A stretch of 64,000 nt of DNA from Pseudideonella sakaiensis (GCF_001293525.1 NZ_BBYR01000077.1:1-64000), one strand, 5' to 3'; numbered from the stretch's first letter, positions 9,466 through 21,365 are shown. The notes: generated from the sequence alone by a model not told the origin. Program-made: numbers and translations.

Positions 9466-9471
9466 GACAAT
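9466..9471 (+). promoter_or_regulatory. Candidate -10 of the radical SAM gene, leaderless layout
   Basis: GACAAT sits seven bases before the GTG at 9479. The stretch between is C-rich and has no ribosome binding site. Confidence 0.4.
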
Positions 9472-9478
9472 CCCCCGC

Positions 9479-11422
9479 GTGACTCCCGGCGCCACCCCGC
9501 TCGCCCCGCGCGTGCTGTCGGTCATCCCGCCGATGACCCAGCTCAACACGCCCTACCCGTCCACGGCCTACCTGACCGGCTTCCTGCGCTCGCGCGGCGT
9601 GGCCGCGGCACAGGAGGACCTGGCGCTGGCGCTGGTGCTGGAGCTGCTGTCGCGGCCCGGGCTCGAGGCGCTGGCGGACGAGGTGGCGGCCCTGCCGCCA
9701 CCACGGCAGACGCGGCAGACCGCGCACTTCGCCGCCGAGGCCGCCCGCTACCTCGAGACGATCGACCCGGTGATCGGCTTCCTGCAGGGGCGCGACCCGA
9801 CGCTCGCGCACCGCATCGCGACGCGCCGCTTCCTGCCCGAGGGCGCGCGCTTCGAGGCGCTCGCGGCCTACCCGGCCGCGGAGGACGAGGACCCGCTCGG
9901 CTGGGCCTTCGGCGCGCTCGGCCTGCAGGACCGGGCCCGCCACCTGGCGACGCTGTACCTGAACGACCTGGCCGACGTCATCCGCGACGCGGTCGACCCG
10001 CGCTTCGAGTTCGTGCGCTACGCGGAATCGCTGGCGGCCAGCCAGGCGAGCTACGACCCGCTGGCCGAGGCGCTGGCCGCGCCGCCGAACCGGCTCGACC
10101 GGACGCTGCAGCGGCTCGCGGCCGACGCCCTCGCGCGCCACCGGCCGACGCTGCTGCTGCTGTCGGTGCCCTTTCCCGGTGCGCTCTACGCGGCGCTGCG
10201 CATCGCGCAGGCCGCCAAGGCGCAGGACCCGTCGCTCGTGATCGCGCTCGGCGGCGGCTACGTCAACACCGAGCTGCGCGAGCTGGACGAGCCGCGGCTG
10301 TTCGACCTGGTCGACGTCGTCGTGCTGGACGCCGGCGAGCGCCCGCTGCTGGCCCTGCTGGAGCACCTGCAGGGACGCCGCTCCCGGCAGCGGCTGGTGC
10401 GCAGCTTCTGGCGCGACGACGCCGGGCAGGTGCGGTACGCGAACTGGGCCGAGCCGGACCTGGCGCTCGCCGAGGTCGGCACGCCGACCTGGGACGGCCT
10501 GCCGCTGGACCGCTACCTGTCGCTGCTGGACATGCTCAACCCGATGAACCGCCTGTGGAGCGACGGGCGCTGGAACAAGCTGACGGTGGCGCACGGCTGC
10601 TACTGGAAGAAGTGCAGCTTCTGCGACACCTCGCTGGACTACATCGCGCGCTACGACGCGGCCTCGGCGAGCCTGCTGGCCGACCGCATGGCCGCGATCG
10701 TGGCCGAGACCGGCCAGCGCGGCTTCCATTTCGTCGACGAGGCGGCACCGCCGAAGGTGCTGAAGGCGCTCGCGGCGGAACTGCAGCGGCGCGCACTGGC
10801 GGTCACCTGGTGGGGCAACGTGCGCTTCGAGAAGTCCTTCACCCCCGCGCTGTGCGAGGCCCTGGCCGACAGCGGCTGCGTGGCGATCTCCGGCGGCCTC
10901 GAGGTGGCCTCCGACCGGCTGCTGGCCTTGATGAAGAAGGGGGTCGACGTGGCCCAGGTGGCGCGCGTCACCAAGGGCTTCGCGGACGCCGGCATCCTCG
11001 TCCATGCCTACCTGATGTACGGCTTTCCCACGCAGACGCTGCACGACAGCGTCGATGCGCTCGAGTACGTGCGCCAGCTGTTCGCCGCCGGCTGCCTGCA
11101 CAGCGGCTTCTTCCACCGCTTCGCCTGCACCGTGCACTCGCCGGTCGGTCGCGACCCGGCCGCCTACGGCGTCCGCCTGCAGCCGCTGCCGCCCGGCAGC
11201 TTCGCCCGCAACGACGTGGCCTTCGTCGACCCGACGGGCACGGACCACGACGCCATCGGCCCGGTGCTGAAGAAGGCGCTCTACAACTACATGCACGGCA
11301 TCGGCCTCGACGAGGACGTGCGCGCCTGGTTCCCCTTCCGCGTGCCGCGCCCCCGCGTGCCGCGGCAGTTCGTCGCGCGTGCGCTGCAGTCGCGGGACAC
11401 CCGCGACGCGGCCGCCGCCTGA
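9479..11422 (+). CDS. B12-binding domain radical SAM protein
   Basis: A 647-residue protein with a GTG start. The N-terminal half has a cobalamin-binding-like Rossmann region (TLLLLSVPFPGALYAALRIAQ, then ALGGGYVNTELREL, then VVVLDAGERPLLALL). The radical SAM core starts at VAHGCYWKKCSFCDTSLDYI; the cysteines are at residues 374, 379 and 382, giving CX4CX2C rather than the usual CX3CX2C. Further SAM-core features are FVDEAAPPKVL and SGGLEVASDRLLALMKKGV. The family includes methyltransferases and ring-forming enzymes, but the substrate cannot be read from sequence. No precursor peptide, hopanoid or cobalamin gene is adjacent; the next gene encodes a small secreted DUF1161 protein. Confidence 0.85.
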   Translation: MTPGATPLAPRVLSVIPPMTQLNTPYPSTAYLTGFLRSRGVAAAQEDLALALVLELLSRPGLEALADEVAALPPPRQTRQTAHFAAEAARYLETIDPVIGFLQGRDPTLAHRIATRRFLPEGARFEALAAYPAAEDEDPLGWAFGALGLQDRARHLATLYLNDLADVIRDAVDPRFEFVRYAESLAASQASYDPLAEALAAPPNRLDRTLQRLAADALARHRPTLLLLSVPFPGALYAALRIAQAAKAQDPSLVIALGGGYVNTELRELDEPRLFDLVDVVVLDAGERPLLALLEHLQGRRSRQRLVRSFWRDDAGQVRYANWAEPDLALAEVGTPTWDGLPLDRYLSLLDMLNPMNRLWSDGRWNKLTVAHGCYWKKCSFCDTSLDYIARYDAASASLLADRMAAIVAETGQRGFHFVDEAAPPKVLKALAAELQRRALAVTWWGNVRFEKSFTPALCEALADSGCVAISGGLEVASDRLLALMKKGVDVAQVARVTKGFADAGILVHAYLMYGFPTQTLHDSVDALEYVRQLFAAGCLHSGFFHRFACTVHSPVGRDPAAYGVRLQPLPPGSFARNDVAFVDPTGTDHDAIGPVLKKALYNYMHGIGLDEDVRAWFPFRVPRPRVPRQFVARALQSRDTRDAAAA

Positions 11423-11452
11423 AGGCCCTGCGTCCGCCGTGGCACCCCGACC

Positions 11453-11944
11453 ATGACCCACACCCTCCCCCCGTGCGTCCGCGGCCGATCGGCGGCGGCG
11501 CCGACACTGCTCGCCGCCCTGCTGATGGCCGCCGCCCCTGCGGCCCGCGCCGCCCCCGAGGCCGCCGGCGCCGGCGCGGCAGCGGCGGACAACTGCCAGG
11601 AGATCACCGCCGGCATCGATGCACGCATCCGTGCCGCCGGCGTCAGCAACTACACGCTGACCACGATCGACCTCGCGACGCCGCCCGCAGGCCGGGTCGT
11701 CGGCCAGTGCGGCAACGGCCGGCGCCGGATCGTCTACAGCAGCGTCGGCCCGGGCGCCGGCCAGCGGCCGGGCGTCGTGATCAGCACGCTGCCGGATGCG
11801 GCCGCGGTGCCGCCGGCCGCATCGGCGCCCACCGCCGCGCCGCCGCGGCCGCGCGACGACGGCATGCTGACCGAGTGCCGCGAGGGCTACTACGGCCCGG
11901 ACTGCCGGCTGCGCAAGACCCCGGCGCCGCCGCGCTCGCCCTGA
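11453..11944 (+). CDS. Secreted DUF1161 family protein
   Basis: A 163-residue protein starting with a cleavable-looking signal peptide (LLAALLMAAAPAARAAP). The central part, NCQEITAGIDARIRAAGV ... GRVVGQCGNGRRRIVYSS, matches the DUF1161 pattern of two conserved cysteines with a conserved YTL between them; such proteins are small, periplasmic and of unknown function. After a Pro-rich spacer, a C-terminal motif ECREGYYGPDCRLRK adds two more cysteines. It lies 30 bases behind the radical SAM gene and may be transcribed with it. Confidence 0.75.
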   Translation: MTHTLPPCVRGRSAAAPTLLAALLMAAAPAARAAPEAAGAGAAAADNCQEITAGIDARIRAAGVSNYTLTTIDLATPPAGRVVGQCGNGRRRIVYSSVGPGAGQRPGVVISTLPDAAAVPPAASAPTAAPPRPRDDGMLTECREGYYGPDCRLRKTPAPPRSP

Positions 11945-12028
11945 CGCGGGCGGGCACGCGTCCGACGCCCGTCGGCGTGGCGCGGATGCCGCACCGACGG
12001 CCGCCTGCCCGGCGCTGGACGGCGCGCC

Positions 12029-12034
12029 TACAAT
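12029..12034 (+). promoter_or_regulatory. Candidate -10 for zapB-zapA
   Basis: TACAAT is the only AT-rich hexamer in the gap, 47 bases before the zapB-like ATG. No clear -35 is seen. Confidence 0.4.
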
Positions 12035-12081
12035 CCGGTCGACGTTTCCCCGGCGGCACGCCGGGACCGCCCCTGCCGACC

Positions 12082-12324
12082 ATGCCCACCCTCGAGGACC
12101 TCGCCGACCGCGTCGACCGGCTGCTGCTGCGCCACGAGGAGCTGCGGCGCGAGCATGCGCTGCTGGAGCAGCAGATGGCCGCGGTCAGCAACGAGCGCGA
12201 CAGCCTGCGCTCGCGCCTGAACGCCGCCCGCGCCCGCATCGACGCCCTGCTCGACCGGCTGCCGGTCGAGCCGCCTGCGCCGGCCGATGCCGCGGGGGCC
12301 GCCCCGACGGGCCCGGCACCATGA
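12082..12324 (+). CDS. Small coiled-coil protein, ZapB-like (TIGR02449 type)
   Basis: An 80-residue protein. Residues 3-60 form an uninterrupted coiled coil (LADRVDRLLLRHEELRREHA ... RSRLNAARARIDALLDRL), ending in a Pro/Ala tail. Proteins of this kind precede zapA in many proteobacteria and resemble ZapB, which bridges ZapA at the Z ring. The stop codon overlaps the zapA start in an ATGA arrangement, so the two are translationally coupled. Identity with true ZapB is likely by context, not proven. Confidence 0.8.
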   Translation: MPTLEDLADRVDRLLLRHEELRREHALLEQQMAAVSNERDSLRSRLNAARARIDALLDRLPVEPPAPADAAGAAPTGPAP

Positions 12325-12650
12325 AGCAGATCGAGGTCACGATCATGGGGCAGAGCTACGTGCTCGGCTGCCCCGAGGGCGGCGAGGCCGCGCTGCTCGA
12401 TGCGGTGCAGCAGGTCGACCGCGAGATGAGCGCGATCCGCGACGCGGGCAAGGTGAAGGCGCGCGAGCGCATCGCGGTGCTGGCGGCGCTGAACCTGGGC
12501 TTCCAGCTGGCGTCGCGCCCGGTGCGGGCAGCGGCGCCGCTGGCCGAGCCACCGTCGGACGCGGCGGGCCCGGCCGAGGCCTCGGCGACGCTGGACGCGC
12601 TGGTGCGCCGCATCGACCAGGCCCTGGGCGACGACGGCCGCCTGTTCTAG
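12321..12650 (+). CDS. zapA: Cell division protein ZapA
   Basis: A 109-residue protein. The N-terminal head KQIEVTIMGQSYVLGCPEGGEAALLDAV is the ZapA globular domain; the coiled coil that follows has MSAIRDAGKVKARERIAVLAALNL, the family core. ZapA bundles FtsZ filaments at mid-cell. It is coupled to the upstream coiled-coil gene by a 4-base overlap. The gene order zapA, then 6S RNA, is conserved in many Proteobacteria. Confidence 0.93.
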   Translation: MKQIEVTIMGQSYVLGCPEGGEAALLDAVQQVDREMSAIRDAGKVKARERIAVLAALNLGFQLASRPVRAAAPLAEPPSDAAGPAEASATLDALVRRIDQALGDDGRLF

Positions 12651-12726
12651 CGCCCCAGGGCCGCGCGGCGCCCGGCGCGCGCCCCGGCCGATCCCCGTGC
12701 CTCCGCAACGGCGCGCGCCGCGGGGC

Positions 12727-12732
12727 TAGAAT
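12727..12732 (+). promoter_or_regulatory. -10 element of the 6S RNA gene
   Basis: TAGAAT ends seven bases before position 12739, which is also the first base of the predicted closing stem of the 6S RNA. The -35 region is not recognisable. Confidence 0.55.
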
Positions 12733-12738
12733 GGCCCC

Positions 12739-12916
12739 GTCCGCCGCTTCCGCGTGGGTTTTATATTTCCTTGAACCGATGCTCTCGCGAGCCAGGGCTT
12801 GGAACATGCTCGGCTGGTGTGATCGTCTCGCGCCAGATGAACCCGAGGCCCTGCTGACCTCGCCCACCTGAATCCCCTGGGTTCAGGAATGCGGCCCACG
12901 GTTTGCGGCGGACACC
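12739..12916 (+). ncRNA. ssrS: 6S RNA
   Basis: The gap between zapA and the EVE-domain gene holds a structured element of about 178 bases. Closing stem: GTCCGCCGC at 12739-12747 pairs perfectly with GCGGCGGAC at 12905-12913, with an added CGTG/CACG pairing inside. The centre contains the 6S-like block CTCGGCTGG ... CCAG ... CCGAG, and the 3' side contains CCTGAATCCCCTGGGTTCAGG, matching the conserved hairpin that precedes GCGGC in proteobacterial 6S RNAs. 6S RNA mimics an open promoter and binds the housekeeping RNA polymerase in stationary phase. Position after zapA is the canonical location. The ends are estimated from pairing and may be off by a few bases. Confidence 0.85.
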
Positions 12917-12962
12917 CTCTTTCCCGTCCCTCCCGGCCCGTCGCGGCACGGCCCTGCCTCCG

Positions 12963-13423
<461 letters not shown>

Positions 13424-13439
<16 letters not shown>

Positions 13440-14242
13440 GCGGCCTGCTGGTCGCCGAGCTGCTGGTCATCGGCAGCTTCACCGGCTTCCTCGCCGGCCT
13501 GCTCGGCGTCGGCGGCGGCATGCTGCTGGTGCCCTTCATGACCTTCCTGCTGACGCAGAAGGGTTTTCCGCCGGAACACCTGATCAAGATGGCGGTGGCG
13601 ACCTCGCTGGCCACCATCTGCTTCACCTCGCTGTCGTCGGTCCGGGCGCACCACGCGCGCGCCGCGGTGCGCTGGGAGATCGTGCGCCTGCTGGCGCCGG
13701 GCATCGTGGTCGGCTCGCTGCTCGGCGCGCAGCTGGCGAGCCGGATGCCGGCGCGCGGGCTGGCGATCTTCTTCGCGGCCTTCGTCGGCGTCTCGGCCAC
13801 CCAGATGCTGCTCGACAAGAAGCCGAAGCCGAGCCGGCAGCTGCCCGGCACGGCTGGCATGCTCGGCGTCGGCGGCGCGATCGGCCTGCTGTCGGCCCTG
13901 GTGGGCGCCGGGGGCGCCTTCCTGTCGGTGCCCTTCATGGTGGCCTGCAACGTCTCGATCCGCCACGCCGTCGGCACCTCGGCTGCGCTCGGCTTCCCGA
14001 TCGCCCTGGCGGGCACCGCGGGCTACGTGGTGGCCGGCGCCGCCCTGCCGGACATGCCGGCCGGCACGCTCGGCTACCTCTACCTGCCGGCGCTGCTCAC
14101 CGTCTCGGCGGCCAGCGTCGCCACCGCGCCGCTGGGCGCGTGGGCCGCGCACCGGCTCAACGTGAAGCAGCTCAAGCGGGTGTTCGCCGGGCTGCTGTAC
14201 GTGCTGGCGGCCTACATGCTGAGCCGCGGGCTCGGGCACTGA
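13424..14242 (+). CDS. TauE/SafE family sulfite/anion exporter
   Basis: A 272-residue inner-membrane protein with about eight helices in two homologous halves. Each half has the family motif: GFLAGLLGVGGGMLLVPFM early and GLLSALVGAGGAFLSVPFM in the middle. Members export sulfite, sulfoacetate or other organic anions; the substrate here is unknown. The start codon lies inside the end of the EVE gene, so the two are probably coupled in translation. No sulfur metabolism genes are near. Confidence 0.9.
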
Positions 14243-14329
14243 CGGGCCCGCCGGGCCGGGCCGGGCGGGCGGGGTCGCCGGGACCGCGTCTCACCCTCCG
14301 GGACCGCCCCCCGCGGTGCGCCTGCGCGC

Positions 14330-15361
14330 TCAGGCCGGCGCGCGCTCGAAGCGGATGCCGGCCAGCGCGACCTGGTTGCCCCCGCGCTGGCGCGCCAGCG
14401 CCCGCGCGGCCGCAGACGCCGCCAGCAGACCCTCCAGGTCCCCGGCAGTGTGCGGCCAGCTGGCCACGCCCATCGCCACCGTGAAGCGCAGCACCTCGCC
14501 GTCGAGCGGCACCAGCTCGGTGGCGCAGCGCCGGCGCAGCTCCTCCGCGCGCGCATGCGCCGTCGCGAGGCCGACCCCGGACAGCAGCAGCGCATGGCAG
14601 CCGTCCCCGAGCGCGCAGGCGGCGTCCATCGCCCGGGTGTGCCGCTCCAGCAGGCTGCGCAGCGCCTCCTGCACGCGGGCGGTCGCGCGCGCGGCCTCGG
14701 GGGATGACGGCCGGTCCGGCGTCGTCGCGGGTGCGTCGATCTCGATCGACACCAGCGCGAACTCGCGCTGCTCTCGCTGCGACAGGTCCAGCTCGCGCCG
14801 CAGCAGCTCCTCGATGCGGGCCTGCGCCAGCGCCGGCGCGCCAGCGGGTGCCGCGCGCGGCGCCGCGGCCTGCTCCTCGAGCTGGCGCAGCGCCTGCTGC
14901 AGGCGCTGGTCGCGGCGGCGCTGCTCGGTGCGGTCGATCCACAGCATCAGCAGCGGCCCGTCGTGCGCCGCGCCGCCGGCGACCGGCAGGTGCAGCCGGG
15001 CCACGTCGATCTCGCGCAGCGCACCGCCGAGCTCGATGCGGTGGCGGTGCGCCTGCACGCCGCCCAGCGCGACGGCGCGCTGCTCGGCGGCCTGCAGCGG
15101 CACCCAGGCGGGGGCGTCGAGCAGCTCCGCGTCGCTGCGCCCCAGCAACTCGCCGGCCGGGCGGCCGTAGAGGGCCGCGAGCCCGGGCGAGACGTGCAGG
15201 AAGGGCCCGCCGACCGCGCCCTTGATGGCGATCGCGGCCTGCAGCGCGTCGGCCAGGCTCAGGAAGGCGGCCGCCAGCTGCGGCGCGTCGAGCCCGGGCA
15301 CGGCCGAGAGCCGGCGCACGGTCTCGTCGGCGGGCATCGGGTGGGGCAGCGCATCGGACAT
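14330..15361 (-). CDS. PAS protein with degenerate GGDEF domain
   Basis: A 343-residue protein. Residues 20-130 look like a PAS sensor (HVSPGLAALYGRPAGELLGRSDAELL). A short coiled coil rich in Gln/Arg/Glu follows. The C-terminal 160 residues have a GGDEF-domain fold pattern, but the catalytic loop reads LGDGCHALLLSG where active cyclases have GG(D/E)EF. Later FTVAMGVASWPHTAGDLEGLL matches the conserved end of the domain. It is therefore unlikely to make cyclic-di-GMP and may act as a sensor or binding protein. The ATG at 15361 is preferred; a start at 15442 is possible. It is downstream of alaS on the same strand. Confidence 0.8.
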   Translation of the reverse strand: MSDALPHPMPADETVRRLSAVPGLDAPQLAAAFLSLADALQAAIAIKGAVGGPFLHVSPGLAALYGRPAGELLGRSDAELLDAPAWVPLQAAEQRAVALGGVQAHRHRIELGGALREIDVARLHLPVAGGAAHDGPLLMLWIDRTEQRRRDQRLQQALRQLEEQAAAPRAAPAGAPALAQARIEELLRRELDLSQREQREFALVSIEIDAPATTPDRPSSPEAARATARVQEALRSLLERHTRAMDAACALGDGCHALLLSGVGLATAHARAEELRRRCATELVPLDGEVLRFTVAMGVASWPHTAGDLEGLLAASAAARALARQRGGNQVALAGIRFERAPA

Positions 15362-15498
15362 GGCGGCACAGGACCCGATGATGCGGCGGGGCAGGCGCCG
15401 CGACAAGGCAAGCGCTCCCCCCATCCGGAGGACGTCCGCCATGGACCCGGGGGCCGTCACCGCCGTCGGAAGGCGGGCCGGTCCGCCCGCGGGCAGCC

Positions 15499-18129
<2,631 letters not shown>

Positions 18130-18212
18130 GCCGGGCTTTCGTGGACGATCGGCAGCCCCGCGGGCTGCACGAAACCCTCGAGTTTAGCGGCCGCCCCTGC
18201 GGCGACCGGCCC

Positions 18213-19160
18213 TCAGGGGCGCCCGTCGTCGTCGTTCGCCGCCGCGGCGGGGCCGCCGCGCTCGAGCCGGTTCGCGTGGCCGTCGCGGCCCAGCGCCGGC
18301 GCCTCGGCCGCGCGCCGCGCCGCCTCGTCCAGCAGCTGGCCGGCCTCGCGGCCATCGTCGGGGTAGCAGCGCGCGCCGATCGCCAGCGCCAGCGCAACCG
18401 GCTGGCCCGCCACGACGAAGGGCTGGCGCAGGCTGCGCAGCAGCTTGTCGACCACCGGCGCGACATCGGTGGGGGCGTCGATCCACGACAGCAGCACCGC
18501 GAAGCGCTCGCCGTCGAGCGACGCGACCACGTCGCTGGCGCGCAGGCCGGCGCGCAGGCGCACCGCGAACTTGCGGCGCAGCACCGCCGCAGCCTCGGCC
18601 CCGACCGCCGCCGCCGCGGTGGCGAAGCCTTCGATGCGCAGCACCAGCACCGCCATCGGCGCCGGCTCGCGTTCGCGCAGCGCCACCAGGTGGCTCATGT
18701 GCTCGAGCAGCTGCTGCCCGTGCGGCAGGCCGGTGGCGAGGTCGGTCGCGTACGCCAGCCGGGCCCGGCGCGCCTGCGCGTGGCGCCAGGCGGCGGCGCG
18801 CAGGCGCAAGGCCAGGTCCGGCGACGGCGCAGGCTGCGGCACGAGCACGTCCTGCACGCCCAGCGCGACGGCCTGTTCCCAGAGTGCCGGCGACCCCTCG
18901 GCAGCCGGCGCCAGGTGCGTCTGCAGCACGACCGGGAGCACGGCGGTCACCGTGGGCCAGCCGGCCGACTCGCCCAGGGTCTCGGCATCGAGCAGCGCCA
19001 GGTCCGTGTCGCCGGGATGCAGGCGTGCGCGGGCGTCGTCGACGCCGGCCACCGCGACGCGCTCGATGCCCGCGGCCGCGAGCACCTCGTCCAGCGCGGC
19101 GGGCAGCGGCGGCCACGCCAGCAGGCGCAGCGGCACGGCCGGCGTGTCGTCGTCGTTCAC
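18213..19160 (-). CDS. Receiver-like protein with degenerate GGDEF domain
   Basis: A 315-residue protein starting at GTG 19160. The first 130 residues resemble a response-regulator receiver (DTDLALLDAETLG, PVVLQTHLAP, GVQDVLVPQPAP) but the usual phosphorylation pattern is not clear. The second half is a GGDEF fold: it keeps ATDLATGLPHGQQLLEHM in place of DxLTGLxNR, but the active-site loop reads LDGERFAVLLSW, so catalysis is doubtful. It ends with an acidic NDDDGRP tail. It is transcribed towards alaS, 83 bases away. Alternative starts further upstream would add a poorly structured extension. Confidence 0.75.
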   Translation of the reverse strand: MNDDDTPAVPLRLLAWPPLPAALDEVLAAAGIERVAVAGVDDARARLHPGDTDLALLDAETLGESAGWPTVTAVLPVVLQTHLAPAAEGSPALWEQAVALGVQDVLVPQPAPSPDLALRLRAAAWRHAQARRARLAYATDLATGLPHGQQLLEHMSHLVALREREPAPMAVLVLRIEGFATAAAAVGAEAAAVLRRKFAVRLRAGLRASDVVASLDGERFAVLLSWIDAPTDVAPVVDKLLRSLRQPFVVAGQPVALALAIGARCYPDDGREAGQLLDEAARRAAEAPALGRDGHANRLERGGPAAAANDDDGRP

Positions 19161-19270
19161 GACACGGCCCTGGGACCGGCGCCGTCCTGGCAGCGTCCGC
19201 GAAAGCGTTCCACGGCATCCCTCATGTTGCGAAGGCGACTTTCGCCATCCAAAATCCTGTCGAAGTGCGC

Positions 19271-19276
19271 GAGAAT
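19271..19276 (+). promoter_or_regulatory. Candidate -10 of the iclR-type gene, leaderless layout
   Basis: GAGAAT lies six bases before the ATG at 19283. A -35-like TTTCGC lies upstream at poor distance, so only the -10 is proposed. Confidence 0.35.
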
Positions 19277-19282
19277 GACCCC

Positions 19283-20065
19283 ATGAAGAGCCAGGACACG
19301 AAGACGCCGACGATCCAGGTGCTCGAGCGCAGCTTCGCCCTGCTGGACGTCCTGGCATCCTATCCCGACCCGGTGTCGCTGAAAACGATCAGCGAGCAGA
19401 CCGGCCTGCACCCCTCCACCGCCCACCGCATCCTCAACGACCTGACGATCGGCCGCTACGTCGACCGGCCGGAAGCCGGCAGCTACCGGCTCGGCATGCG
19501 CCTGCTGGAACTGGGCAACCTGGTCAAGGCGCGCCTCGACGTGCGCGAGGCGGCGCTGGGCCCGATGCGCGACCTGCACAAGCTGACCCACCAGCCGGTC
19601 AACCTGTCGATGCGCCAGGGCGACGAGATCGTCTACATCGAGCGCACCTACAGCGAGCGCTCCGGCATGCAGGTGGTCCGCGCGATCGGCGGGCGTGCAC
19701 CGCTGCACCTCACGTCCACCGGCAAGCTGTTCCTCGCGCACGACGACCCGCAGCGCGTGCGCGCGTATGCGACGCGCACCGGCCTGGCCGGCCACACGCG
19801 CAACAGCATCACCGAGCTGCCGGTGCTGGAGCGGGAACTGGCGCGGGTGCTGCAGCAGGGCAGCGCGCGCGACGACGAGGAACTGGAGCTCGGCGTGCGC
19901 TGCATGGCCGCCGGCATCTTCGACGACCAGGGCAAGCTGGTCGCGGGGCTGTCGATCTCCGCGCCGGCCGACCGGCTGGAGGACGGCTGGCTGGCCCGGG
20001 TGAAGGAGACGGCGGCGCAGATTTCCGCGTCGCTCGGCCACCGCGGCGACACGGCCCGGCGCTGA
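19283..20065 (+). CDS. IclR family transcriptional regulator
   Basis: A 260-residue regulator. The winged helix-turn-helix occupies residues 10-70 (VLERSFALLDVLASYPDPVS, then GLHPSTAHRILNDLTIGRYV). The effector-binding IclR domain follows, with LRDLHKLTHQ-like helix, EIVYIERTYS, GGRAPLHLTSTGKLFLA and the typical ELELGVRCMAAGIFDDQGKLVAGLSIS. The inducer and target are unknown; the divergent neighbour is the degenerate GGDEF gene, and no catabolic operon is adjacent. It may act on distant genes. Confidence 0.93.
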   Translation: MKSQDTKTPTIQVLERSFALLDVLASYPDPVSLKTISEQTGLHPSTAHRILNDLTIGRYVDRPEAGSYRLGMRLLELGNLVKARLDVREAALGPMRDLHKLTHQPVNLSMRQGDEIVYIERTYSERSGMQVVRAIGGRAPLHLTSTGKLFLAHDDPQRVRAYATRTGLAGHTRNSITELPVLERELARVLQQGSARDDEELELGVRCMAAGIFDDQGKLVAGLSISAPADRLEDGWLARVKETAAQISASLGHRGDTARR

Positions 20066-20237
20066 TCTCACGCACGCGCCGGCGGCACGAGGCCGATGCG
20101 CACCCCGTGAACGGGGGGCGGCTGCGCGCGATGCCGACACACCTCGGCGGGCCCGATGCCCGTCCGCCGGGCCGGTCGCGAGCGTCGGCCAACGCCGGCG
20201 CAGCATGGGCGACGGGCGGCCTCCCGCCCGCGGGCGG

Positions 20238-21287
20238 TCAGTACCGCGGCAGGTGCGTCGACACCGGGCTGATCGCCGACCCGCCCGACGCCTCGGTGAG
20301 CCAGCGGCGCACGCGCTCGGCGTCGCCGAGGCGCGAGTACTTCCCGGCCGAATCGAGGAAGACCATGATCAGCTTGCGACCGGCCAGCCTCGCCTGCATC
20401 ACCAGGCAGCGGCCCGCCTCGGCGATGTAGCCCGTCTTCTGCAGGCCGATCTCCCAGTGCGGGTTCAGCACCAGGTTGTTGGTGGTGCGGTACTGCAGCT
20501 GGCGGTCGCCGACGGCGACGGCGTGCTCGGGCGAGGTCGACAGCTCGCGGATCAGCGGCACCTGGTAGGCCGCCTTGACCAGGGTCGCGAGGTCACGCGC
20601 GCTGGACTGGTTCTGGCTCGACAGGCCGGTCGGGTCGTTGAAGTGCGTGTCGCGCATCTTCAGCTCGACGGCCTTGCGGTTCATCGCCGCGACGAAGGCC
20701 GGCAGGCCGCCCGGGTAGTGGCGCCCGAGCGCATGCGCGGCGCGGTTCTCGCTCGACATCAGCGCCAGGTGCAGCATCTCGCCGCGGGTCAGCTGCGTGC
20801 CGACCTTCAGGCGCGAGCGGCTGCCCTTCTCGGTGTCAATGTCCTCGTCGGTGACCGTGAGCCACTCGTCGTGCGGCAGCCCCGCCTCGCTGACCACCAG
20901 CGCCGTCATCAGCTTGGTGATCGACGCGATCGGCAGCACGGCCTGCGAGTTCTTGCTCAGCAGCACCTCGTCGGTGTCCTGGTCCAGCACCAGCGCCACG
21001 CTGGACTTCAGGTCCAGCGCATCGCTGGTCTCGTGCAGGCCGTAGAGCTGGCCGAAGGACGGCCGGGCCGCCTCGACCGCGGCGGGCGCGACGCGCGCCA
21101 CGGCCATCCGGGTGCTGGTACCGCCACGGCGCACGACCACCGTGCGCGGCTTCGCCGCCGAGCGCACGGTCTTCGAGGCGGTGGCCTTCTTCTTGGCCGG
21201 CGCCGCCGCCGCGGCACCCGGCGCCGTGGTCAGCGCGACCGCCACGGCCACCGCACACATCGATACGAACTGGCTCAAGGTGTTCAC
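20238..21287 (-). CDS. pbpG: D-alanyl-D-alanine endopeptidase (PBP7/PbpG-like, S11)
   Basis: A 349-residue exported serine peptidase. Active-site motifs: S-x-x-K in ASITKLM, S-x-N in SSENRAAHA, and K-T-G in LQKTGYI. A hydrophobic signal peptide (MCAVAVAVALTTAPGAAAA) and a lysine-rich linker precede the catalytic domain. A GTG at 21287 is chosen because AAAGGA lies a proper distance before it; two in-frame ATGs at 21305 and 21308 have no such site. PBP7-type enzymes cut D,D cross-links in murein. It follows leuA on the minus strand, but a strong terminator lies between them, so it is probably a separate transcript. Confidence 0.88.
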   Translation of the reverse strand: MNTLSQFVSMCAVAVAVALTTAPGAAAAAPAKKKATASKTVRSAAKPRTVVVRRGGTSTRMAVARVAPAAVEAARPSFGQLYGLHETSDALDLKSSVALVLDQDTDEVLLSKNSQAVLPIASITKLMTALVVSEAGLPHDEWLTVTDEDIDTEKGSRSRLKVGTQLTRGEMLHLALMSSENRAAHALGRHYPGGLPAFVAAMNRKAVELKMRDTHFNDPTGLSSQNQSSARDLATLVKAAYQVPLIRELSTSPEHAVAVGDRQLQYRTTNNLVLNPHWEIGLQKTGYIAEAGRCLVMQARLAGRKLIMVFLDSAGKYSRLGDAERVRRWLTEASGGSAISPVSTHLPRY

Positions 21288-21328
21288 GCCAATCCTTTCT
21301 GTCATCATCCGGCCAGTGTAGGGGAATG

Positions 21329-21365
21329 AAAAAAGGCACGCAAGATCATGAACTTGCGTGCCTTT
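21329..21365 (-). terminator. Rho-independent terminator after the smaller leuA
   Basis: A perfect 13-base inverted repeat (AAAGGCACGCAAG at 21332-21344 with CTTGCGTGCCTTT at 21353-21365) closes an 8-base loop. On the minus strand it is followed by a run of six T from 21334 to 21329. The plus-strand side lacks a T run beyond three bases, so it acts for the minus strand. Confidence 0.9.

Noticed and set aside
21329-21365. Bidirectional terminator
   Set aside because: A long T run follows the stem only on the minus strand, and no plus-strand gene ends there.
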